From NCBI GenBank assembly GCA_902517365.1, contig CABYCA010000016.1, positions 1 through 13,842 of the forward strand: 13,842 nucleotides of DNA. Reading direction: 5' to 3'. Origin of the DNA: an uncultured Bacteroidota bacterium. GTDB lineage: Bacteria > Bacteroidota > Bacteroidia > Flavobacteriales > Flavobacteriaceae. Under the pieces are notes generated by a model, which saw only the letters and a list, made by a program, of their open reading frames with translations, had not been told where the DNA came from and made no database searches. Positions 7,966 through 13,842 of this stretch are shown here, in pieces (position 1 is the stretch's first letter; each line of letters opens with the position of its first letter). Position numbers and translations under genes: made by a program.

Positions 7966-9687
7966 ATGGAAATTAAAAAATCTAAAGAAAAGTATGACGT
8001 AATTATTGTTGGATCTGGTGCAGCCGGTGGGATAACAACTAAAATCTTAACTGATGCAGGACTTAAGGTTGCTCTTATTGAAGCTGGACCTTATTTTGAC
8101 CCGGCAGACCCTGAACAACAAACTCAGTTTAAACCAACCTGGGCATCTCCAAGAAGGGGGTCATCTGTAACTAGAAGATATGGGGATTTTCATATGTCAT
8201 ATGGGGATTGGAAAGTTGATGGTGAGCCTTATTCTTCTAAGGAAGATACTGACTTTATGTGGTGGAGATCAAGAATGTTAGGTGGTAGAACAAATCACTG
8301 GGGTAGAATTGCCTCAAGACTTGGCCCAAAAGATTTTAAATGCAAAGATTTTTATGATTTAGATGCAAATTGGCCAATAACTTATGAAGATATTAAACCA
8401 TATTACGATAAGCTTGACCAACTAATAGGTGTTTTTGGGACCAAAGAAAACCTTCCAAATGATCCTGATGGATTTTTTCTGCCACCCCCAAAGCCTAGAT
8501 TACACGAATTGTATTATATAAAGGGTGCTAAAAAAATCTGGTATAAATGTAATCCCATCTAGATTATCTGTTCTTACAAAGAGAATAAATAACCAAAGAG
8601 GAATATGTATGTTTTGTGGTCAATGTGAGAGATCATGCTCTGTGTATGCTTGCTTCTCCTCAAGTTCAAGTTTAGTAATTCCTTCGTTAAAGGAGGACTT
8701 GTTGATCTTTATACTGATTCAATGGTAAGAAAAGTGGACACTGATAATAATGGTATTGCAACTGGTGTTTCTTTTATTAATAAAAAAAATGGGAAAGAAT
8801 ACTCAATTCAATCTAAAGTGGTAGTTCTAGGTGCATCATCGTGCAGTAGTGCAAGAATCTTACTAAACTCAAAGAGTAATGAGCACCCAAATGGACTTGG
8901 CAATAGTAGTGGTTTAATTGGAAAGTATCTACAAGACACCGTAGGGACATCAAAACAGATATTTGTCCCTGAATTGATGAATAGGAAAACTTATAATGAG
9001 GATGGGGTTGGTGGTGCTCATGTATACACTCCATGGTGGCTCCATGACAAAAAACTAGATTTTCCAATTGGATATCATATAGAAACATCATACAGAAATT
9101 TAGGAATGCCACAGTTTGGAATCGGTGGTTACATACCTAATGATTTTAATAAGTTTTTTGGATTAAGAGTTGGTGGTTACGGAGAACAGATTAGAAAGGA
9201 TGTTAAAAAGTATTGGGGTTCAACAATTTCGCTAGAATCAAGAGGTGGAGCTATTCCAGATATTAACAATTATTGTGAAATAGATGAAAATAAAAAAGAT
9301 AAGTATGGAATTCCCGTACTAAAATTTAATTATAACTGGGCTGATACAGAATATAATCAGGCCAAACACGCTCAAGATATCTACGAAGAATTAGCTTTCA
9401 ATATGAAAGGTATAATGATAGGGAATAAACCTGGTAAAGACCAGAATTATGGGATTTCTACTCCCGGATCAATTATTCATGAGGTTGGAACTACAAGAAT
9501 GGGAAATAATCCAAATACATCTGTTGTGAATAAATATGAGCGTCTTCATGATGTTGATAATGTATATGTTGTGGATGCTGGTCCATTTGTATTCAAAGGA
9601 GATAAAAATCCAACATGGACAATAATGGCTTTAGCATGGCGAACATCAGAACACATAATTTCAGAATTGAAAAAACAGAATATATAA
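7966..9687 (+). pseudogene. GMC-family FAD oxidoreductase (gluconate dehydrogenase-like large subunit), two frameshifts
   Basis: The catalytic subunit of a periplasmic sugar or alcohol dehydrogenase. It shows the N-terminal FAD dinucleotide motif GSGAAGG (residues 16-22) with Glu39, then 'GGRTNHWGR', a cysteine-rich CMFCGQCERSC segment, and the C-terminal pair His (IIHEVGTTRMG) and Asn (KNPTWTIMALA) used by GMC enzymes. It is broken twice: after GCT at 8529 a run of seven A (8530-8536) shifts the frame so the first part ends at TAG 8560-8562. The conserved middle (SGINVIPSRLSVLTKR to SLVIPSLK) lies in another frame, and at about 8689-8695 (AAAGGAGG) loss of one base returns to the original frame, reading GLVDLYTDSMV to the stop at 9687. 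Corrected, it would have about 573 residues, normal for the family. I take ATG 7966 because it precedes MEIKKSKEKYDVIIVG; there is no signal peptide. Its stop overlaps subunit 3 by one base (TAATG). Confidence 0.88.
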
Positions 9688-10400
9688 TGAAGAGAAGAGA
9701 TAGTATTAAAACAATTATTTTGAGTAGTATTGGTGCCTCATTAACATTAGAGGGCTGTATTTCTCCATTAAATGAAAATGTTTCAGAAAAAATATGGGAG
9801 TATAGGTATGGTAGAACTCCTTTTGAAAAAGAAAGAGATAATAAGTTTCTTAATGCTCAATTTTTCAACAAGTCAGAATTGAGAACAATTGAAAGAATAG
9901 CAAATATAATTATTCCTCCAAATGAATTTGGAAATATTAATGACGCTGGTGTAGTTGAAATGATTGAGTTCATTGCAAAAGATTGGAGTACTCCTGCTCA
10001 TAATAACTATGGAGAAAATGTTCTAAGAAATGGTCTAATAATTTTAGACAACCTATTTCAAAATAAATTTAATAAGAAACTGAATGAGTGTTCAGACGAT
10101 GAAATCAAGTCAATCTTTGATATTATTTCCTATGATAATATTGAAGAAGACCTGAAGGAAGCCTCAAGTTCCTTTGCTACATTCAGATACATGGTTGTTA
10201 CTGGTTGGTTTACATCAGAAGTCGGCATGAAAGATCTTGGATACAAGGGTAACATTCCTAATGTATGGGATGGAGTACCTAATGATGTTCTTGAGAATCA
10301 TAATGTTTCCTACGATGAAGATTGGATATCAAGATGTGTTGACCAATCCAAAAGAAATGAAACTGCCGTTTGGGATAAGGATGGGAATCTTCTTACTTAA
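9687..10400 (+). CDS. Gluconate 2-dehydrogenase subunit 3 family protein, Tat lipoprotein
   Basis: The small partner subunit of GMC dehydrogenases (PF13618-type). In related enzymes it carries the Tat signal that exports the folded FAD subunit with it. The 237-residue product begins MKRRDSIKTIILSSIGASLTLEGC: a twin-arginine motif (RRDSIK), a hydrophobic stretch and a lipobox-like LEGC with Cys24, so it is probably a Tat-exported lipoprotein. The body shows the family pattern 'LNAQFFNKSELRTIERIANIIIPPNEFGNINDAGVVEMIE', 'FATFRYMVVTGWFTSEVGMKDLGYKGN' and a C-terminal WDGVPND. The start at 9687 overlaps the GMC stop by one base; a longer frame from 9615 is discarded. It is intact even though the GMC gene is broken. 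A LacA/LacC-like glucoside 3-dehydrogenase is one possible identity; substrate is unknown. Confidence 0.88.
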   Translation: MKRRDSIKTIILSSIGASLTLEGCISPLNENVSEKIWEYRYGRTPFEKERDNKFLNAQFFNKSELRTIERIANIIIPPNEFGNINDAGVVEMIEFIAKDWSTPAHNNYGENVLRNGLIILDNLFQNKFNKKLNECSDDEIKSIFDIISYDNIEEDLKEASSSFATFRYMVVTGWFTSEVGMKDLGYKGNIPNVWDGVPNDVLENHNVSYDEDWISRCVDQSKRNETAVWDKDGNLLT

Positions 10401-10410
10401 TTAAATAACA

Positions 10411-10568
10411 AACCTGTATTAGAGTGAGTATTGCGTAAACTCCTAAAAACAGGATTAAGGCTAATTAAACATTCAAGGATCTATTCAAGATAGCTTGCTT
10501 TAGCATTTAAACTCACCTTTCTTAATTAATACTCGTTGAGTTTACCAAGAATCACTAATACAGGTTAA
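10411..10568 (-). ncRNA. ssrS: Probable 6S RNA (6S-Flavo-like)
   Basis: The gene-free stretch next to zapA folds as one long rod. A perfect 12-pair end stem joins AACCTGTATTAG (10411-10422) with its complement at 10555-10566, extended after a small bulge by TGA/TCA. A second perfect 8-pair stem joins GTAAACTC (10435-10442) with GAGTTTAC (10538-10545). Inside are ATTAAG/CTTAAT (10454-10459 with 10521-10526), GCTAA/TTAGC (10460-10464 with 10500-10504) and a terminal hairpin around 10474-10497. A double-stranded rod interrupted by internal bubbles, about 155-160 bases long and beside zapA, is what 6S RNA looks like; 6S-Flavo is the known family in this group. I assign the minus strand because a promoter fits just upstream (10571-10601) and a U-rich tail (TTTGTTATTT) follows the end stem. 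6S RNA binds RNA polymerase holoenzyme and restrains transcription in stationary phase. Confidence 0.75.
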
Positions 10569-10570
10569 AG

Positions 10571-10601
10571 TAAATTTAAGAAGTTAAAATGGATTTATCA
10601 A
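10571..10601 (-). promoter_or_regulatory. Promoter of the 6S-like RNA
   Basis: On the minus strand a TTG (10601-10599) is followed after exactly 20 bases by TAAATTTA (10578-10571), one mismatch from TAnnTTTG. Four bases later comes the first base of the RNA's end stem. Element spacing and distance to the RNA start both fit the Bacteroidetes pattern. The -7 box overlaps the zapA stop codon (10578-10576). No comparable promoter is seen upstream of the plus-strand end. Confidence 0.55.
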
Positions 10602-10872
10602 TATCATCAATAATTTTTAAGATAATTTTTTCAAGTTCACCACTAGAATCATTTGATTTTGACTTATTCTGTAAGTTTTTTGCAGCAAATTGGATACAGC
10701 ACATAGCCAAAAGGTCCTGTTTGTCCCTAACTGAATAATTTTCTTCTAAGTTTTTAATTGTTTTCTCAATAATCTTTGCAGCTTCTCGAAAATAAAACTC
10801 TTGAGATCTTTGAATTGTAAGAGGATAAATCCTATCACCAATATTCAATTTAATTTTAATATTCTCCTCCAT
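10576..10872 (-). CDS. zapA: Cell division protein ZapA
   Basis: A small cytosolic protein that binds FtsZ and promotes bundling of filaments at the division site. The 98-residue product has the Bacteroidetes ZapA pattern: an N-terminal beta segment 'IKIKLNIGDRIYPLTIQRSQEFYFREAAKIIEKTIKNLEENYSVRDKQDLLAMCCIQFAAKNL' (globular domain, with the conserved R.EE..R.AA and D.QDLLAM motifs), then a C-terminal helix for dimer or tetramer coiled-coil formation. It lies five bases after the upstream coiled-coil gene, as in a two-gene operon, and its 3' end carries the promoter of the 6S-like RNA. Confidence 0.9.
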   Translation of the reverse strand: MEENIKIKLNIGDRIYPLTIQRSQEFYFREAAKIIEKTIKNLEENYSVRDKQDLLAMCCIQFAAKNLQNKSKSNDSSGELEKIILKIIDDIDKSILTS

Positions 10873-10877
10873 AATTT

Positions 10878-11157
10878 TTATATAGAAATTCTGTCAATGC
10901 AGTAATCTATTTCCTTAATTAAATAATCAATTTTATTTTTAAAATATTGCTTATCACTGTCATCCTCATTTATAGCTGATACAATTTTAAGTTGTTTCTC
11001 TTTTGCCTGTATAATCTTAATTTTAGTTTCAAGATCTTTATTGACTTTTATTAAATATTCATTTTTCGATTCTAGTGACTCATTTAACACTTTGGTTTCA
11101 TCTAGCTTATTTAGAAGAAGACTGATTTTTTTCTTGAAGAATTTTTAAATAATCCAA
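10878..11157 (-). CDS. Small coiled-coil protein upstream of zapA, probable frameshift near its 5' end
   Basis: A short, almost wholly helical protein of the kind often found before zapA in Flavobacteria; function unknown, perhaps a division partner of ZapA. The clear part (from a GTG at 11090, 70 residues) is a charged coiled coil ending KNKIDYLIKEIDYCIDRISI, a C-terminus typical of this small family. Helical sequence continues upstream of the GTG (ISLLLNKLDETK), but that frame has no start and meets TAA. A run of seven T on the given strand (11126-11132) breaks the frame. With six, the reading becomes LDYLKILQEKISLLLNKLDETK from a TTG at 11157, giving 92 residues, close to relatives. The TTG start is a guess; no ATG is available. 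It ends five bases before zapA. Confidence 0.6.
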
Positions 11158-11199
11158 TTGTATTTAATTTAATAATTTCAATTTATAAAAATCTTAAGT

Positions 11200-11207
11200 T
11201 AAATTTG
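11200..11207 (+). promoter_or_regulatory. -7 promoter element of the M23 peptidase gene
   Basis: TAAATTTG is an exact TAnnTTTG match ending seven bases before the ATG at 11215. Transcription would then start at or very near the start codon, giving a leaderless or nearly leaderless message. No TTG is present at standard spacing upstream. Confidence 0.4.
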
Positions 11208-11214
11208 AAATCAG

Positions 11215-12882
11215 ATGAAATTATTTCTTAGAATTTTATTTACAGCATTTTTTATTTTAAACTATAACCAGACCTCAAGTCAGGAGTTAGATTTTCATAC
11301 TCCAATTGATGCACCGTTTGATCTATCAGGTACATTTGGAGAATATAGATCCAGATTTCATACTGGAATTGACTTTAAGAGCAGAGGGGTCCAAGGTCAA
11401 AAGATTTTTAGTATTGAAGAAGGATATGTTTCAAGAATTGAGGTTAATAACTATGGATATGGAAAAGTAATATATATTGACCATCCTAATGGATATACTT
11501 CAGTTTATGCACATTTGAAAGATTTTAGCACTGAGTTAGACAAATTTGTAAAAGCTGAGCATTACAGATTAAGGAAAAGTACAATTAAAAAATTTCCAAA
11601 AAAAGGAGAAATAAAGGTTGAAAAAGGTCAATTAATAGGCTACTCAGGTAATACAGGTGGATCATTTGGACCACACCTTCATTTTGAAATAAGAGACACT
11701 AATACTCAAGACGCACTTAATCCTTTAATGTTTAATTATGAATATTTAGATGATGAAAGACCTATAATAAGGGGGTTATATCTAATAGATGAAGAGAATA
11801 AACTAGTAAACAGTTTGCCATCAAAAAAAGAGATCAGGAAAATAAATGACTCTACCTATACTACTGATGATATCGAATTTAGTCAGAAGACTGGGCTTGG
11901 AATTGATATTTATGATATACAATACAAAGGCTTATTTAACCAAAACGGTGTATATAAAGTAGATTTATTGATTGACTCCTTATTAGTTTATTCATTTAAA
12001 ATGGATAGAATAAAATTTAGTCAAAATCATTACAGAAAGATCATGTATGATTACATGTCTGCTCTAAAGAATAAAAAGAGAGTTTTAAAGGTTTATACTC
12101 CTCAAAATGCAGATTTATCTTTTCTTGAGAATAATGATTTCAATGGTATATTAGATCCATTAAAATATCTAGATAGTTATATATCTATAAGAATTTCAGA
12201 TTGGAATAAAAACTCATCTTATTTAAACTTTAGAATTAAAGGTACTGAGAGTATAGATGATATTAAATCTCATGATGGAATAGAGATATTGACTAATCAG
12301 GATTATGAAATAAATAAAAATTCTTCAGTCATAGAGATTAAAAGGAATACATTTTATAATAACCTTTTATTAAATATATCATATAAAGATGATACACTTG
12401 ACCTAGGCGAGGATAAAGATCCGTTTAGAAATTCTATGGTTATTAAGCTACCTCAAGTAATAACAGACACATTAGAGTTGAGACAGTCATTCATTGGAAA
12501 AATAAAAGATAAAAAGATAATATATATAAACTCCAGAAGAAATGATTCATACATCTATGCTAATACTTCATCTCTAGGAAAATATATAATATCTAGGGAT
12601 ACAATTAAACCAGAGCTAATACCAATTAATTTCAAGCAGAATTCAAATATTTCTAGAAGATCCACAATAAGGTTAAGACTAAAGGATGAAATGTCTGGTA
12701 TTAAAAGTTATAACGCTTATATAAATGGAAAATGGGCGCTTTTTGAGTATGAGCCTAAATCAAATTTAATTTTTCATAAGATTTCAGACAATATTATAAA
12801 TGAAGGTAAAAATATTTTACTTATTAATTATAAAGATGGTGTTGGAAATAAAGGGGTATATAGAGCAACTATTTACTATTAA
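11215..12882 (+). CDS. Secreted M23 family (LytM-type) peptidoglycan endopeptidase
   Basis: A 555-residue exported zinc peptidase likely to cleave peptide cross-links in peptidoglycan. The signal peptide MKLFLRILFTAFFILNYNQTSSQ precedes the M23 domain, which starts almost at once. Zinc ligands are His49 and Asp53 (FHTGIDF) and the second His of HLH (154-156, in GPHLHFEIRD), with YAHL at 98-101. An insert of about 30 residues, basic in part (FVKAEHYRLRKSTIKKFPKKG), lies between YAHL and the GQLIGYSGNTGGS segment. The C-terminal 380 residues have no family I recognise; they look like beta-rich repeats and may bind the envelope or other proteins. It is divergent from the coiled-coil/zapA pair and converges on the cysteine desulfurase with a four-base overlap. 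The catalytic residues look complete, so an active enzyme is likely. Confidence 0.92.
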   Translation: MKLFLRILFTAFFILNYNQTSSQELDFHTPIDAPFDLSGTFGEYRSRFHTGIDFKSRGVQGQKIFSIEEGYVSRIEVNNYGYGKVIYIDHPNGYTSVYAHLKDFSTELDKFVKAEHYRLRKSTIKKFPKKGEIKVEKGQLIGYSGNTGGSFGPHLHFEIRDTNTQDALNPLMFNYEYLDDERPIIRGLYLIDEENKLVNSLPSKKEIRKINDSTYTTDDIEFSQKTGLGIDIYDIQYKGLFNQNGVYKVDLLIDSLLVYSFKMDRIKFSQNHYRKIMYDYMSALKNKKRVLKVYTPQNADLSFLENNDFNGILDPLKYLDSYISIRISDWNKNSSYLNFRIKGTESIDDIKSHDGIEILTNQDYEINKNSSVIEIKRNTFYNNLLLNISYKDDTLDLGEDKDPFRNSMVIKLPQVITDTLELRQSFIGKIKDKKIIYINSRRNDSYIYANTSSLGKYIISRDTIKPELIPINFKQNSNISRRSTIRLRLKDEMSGIKSYNAYINGKWALFEYEPKSNLIFHKISDNIINEGKNILLINYKDGVGNKGVYRATIYY

Positions 12883-13842
12883 GAATTAATAAATTCTTTA
12901 AGTGTATCTATTAAGTAATCAACTTCATCAATAGTGTTATTATGAGAGAAAGAGAACCTAACTGAAGGAAACTTTTTTTGATCATCATTCTGTATTTCAC
13001 TAAGTACATGAGATCCTTCTGAACTTCCAGATTGACATGCACTCCCCTTAGAACAGGCTATACCTTTTAGATCTAAATTAAAATCAAGCATAGCAGCTTT
13101 ATCATTAGATATAGGTAAGCAAACATTTAAAATAGTGTATGTGCTTTTCTTAGTATCTCCAGATTCTCCATTAAAATGAATATCAGGAAATAATTTTCTC
13201 AAACTATCTATCAAATATTCTTTTAATGATAAGATATATTTAGCCTCTTGTTCCATATTTTTATCTGCTATCTCAAGTGCCTTTGTCATTCCAACAATAT
13301 TATGGACAGATTCAGTACCAGCTCTAAGACCCCTTTCTTGTGGACCACCACAGATAAATGATTTTATTTTTGTTGAATTATTAATATAAGTAAACCCTAC
13401 ACCCTTTGGGCCATGAAACTTATGGCCTGCCGATGATAGAAAGTCAATCTTTATAGATTTTAGATCAATATTATAATGACCGACAGCCTGAACAGCATCT
13501 GTATGGAAAAATGAATTATACTTTTGACATAGATTTGATACACTATGAATATCAAGAATATTGCCAATTTCATTATTAATATACATCAAAGTTACTAGTT
13601 TAGGCTCATCATTTAATGATAGTAAATTTTCTAGATTATCAATATCGACATTTCCGTTTTCGGTTAATTTTACGTAGTGGACATTTACACCTTGTAATTC
13701 CAGCTCGTCTAGAGTATGTGTGATTGCATGATGTTCAATTTTTGAAGAAATAATATGCCTTACGCCTAAATCTTTAACTGCACATTTTAAAATTGAATTA
13801 TCAGATTCTGTTCCACCAGAGTTAAAGATTATTTCACTGGGA
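12879..13842 (-). CDS. Cysteine desulfurase, IscS/NifS type (5' end outside window)
   Basis: A PLP enzyme that removes sulfur from cysteine for Fe-S clusters and thiolated tRNA. The frame runs without a stop to the window edge and begins in PSEIIFNSGGTESDNS, so about 60 N-terminal residues are missing; 320 are present. Motifs in order: FNSGGTESD (PLP phosphate), KIEHHAITHT with the PLP-stacking His, LVTLMYINNEIGNI, HTDAVQAVGH, the PLP-binding Lys in SSAGHKFHGPKGVGF, ERGLRAGTESV, and the catalytic-loop Cys in KGSACQSGS (codon at 13035-13037). The SGSAC-type loop and GHK.xGPKG place it in group I (IscS/NifS), not SufS. It converges on the M23 gene with overlapping stops. An internal TTG/ATG near 13586-13589 is not the real start. 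Confidence 0.95.
   Translation of the reverse strand, partial: PSEIIFNSGGTESDNSILKCAVKDLGVRHIISSKIEHHAITHTLDELELQGVNVHYVKLTENGNVDIDNLENLLSLNDEPKLVTLMYINNEIGNILDIHSVSNLCQKYNSFFHTDAVQAVGHYNIDLKSIKIDFLSSAGHKFHGPKGVGFTYINNSTKIKSFICGGPQERGLRAGTESVHNIVGMTKALEIADKNMEQEAKYILSLKEYLIDSLRKLFPDIHFNGESGDTKKSTYTILNVCLPISNDKAAMLDFNLDLKGIACSKGSACQSGSSEGSHVLSEIQNDDQKKFPSVRFSFSHNNTIDEVDYLIDTLKEFINS

Noticed and set aside
8813..9112. Minus-strand frame inside the GMC gene
   Set aside because: Antisense to conserved GMC sequence; no start signal or family match.
1..13842. Mobile elements, CRISPR arrays, phage genes or a defence island
   Set aside because: No transposase, integrase, spaced repeats, terminal inverted repeats or defence-type genes were seen; all genes fit chromosomal housekeeping or metabolism.

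Overview
This is an AT-rich stretch of chromosome from a member of Bacteroidetes, most likely a marine Flavobacteriia-type organism. The signs are low GC, almost no Shine-Dalgarno sequences before starts, several matches to the Bacteroidetes -7 element TAnnTTTG, and gene families typical of the phylum: a START-like domain protein, a Bacteroidetes-type ZapA with a coiled-coil partner, YqgE, an M23 lipid-anchored or secreted peptidase, and a Tat-type gluconate dehydrogenase subunit 3. It looks like ordinary chromosome. I see no insertion sequence, integrase, phage gene or CRISPR array.

Layout, left to right. 91-2578 (+): a NadR-like P-loop ATPase overlapping fmt, then HU with its own promoter and a strong terminator, then yqgE, which starts directly after that terminator. 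2575-2967 (-): a START-like protein converging on yqgE. 3072-3756 (+): tRNA-Met(CAT), then a small lipoprotein with a zinc-protease-like motif. 3836-7837 (-): a tight cluster transcribed cutC (frameshifted), aconitase, AlkB-like membrane hydroxylase, with acn and alkB coupled by a TGATG overlap. 7966-10400 (+): a GMC oxidoreductase with two compensating frameshifts, overlapping a Tat-lipoprotein subunit 3. 10411-11157 (-): a coiled-coil protein, ZapA and, just downstream, a rod-shaped RNA that I read as 6S RNA (6S-Flavo-like) with its own promoter overlapping the zapA stop codon. 11215-12882 (+): an M23 peptidase. 12879-13842 (-): an IscS/NifS-type cysteine desulfurase, cut by the window end.

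How the genes work together. fmt formylates initiator tRNA. HU, the 6S RNA and ZapA serve nucleoid, transcription and division housekeeping. The M23 enzyme and ZapA both bear on the cell envelope and division. GMC plus subunit 3 form a periplasmic sugar or alcohol dehydrogenase module exported by the Tat system. Aconitase and the AlkB-like hydroxylase are made from one transcript, which hints at a link between oxidation of an alkyl or lipid substrate and the TCA cycle.

The most striking feature is a set of broken reading frames. cutC, the GMC gene and the ZapA-partner gene each contain a run of seven A (or T) where a run of six would give one continuous protein of family-like length. Other runs of seven to nine in acn, the START gene and the ATPase are in frame. 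This could be sequence error, recent decay, or slippage rescued at transcription. The GMC gene has a further one-base loss at an AAAGGAGG stretch that restores the original frame.
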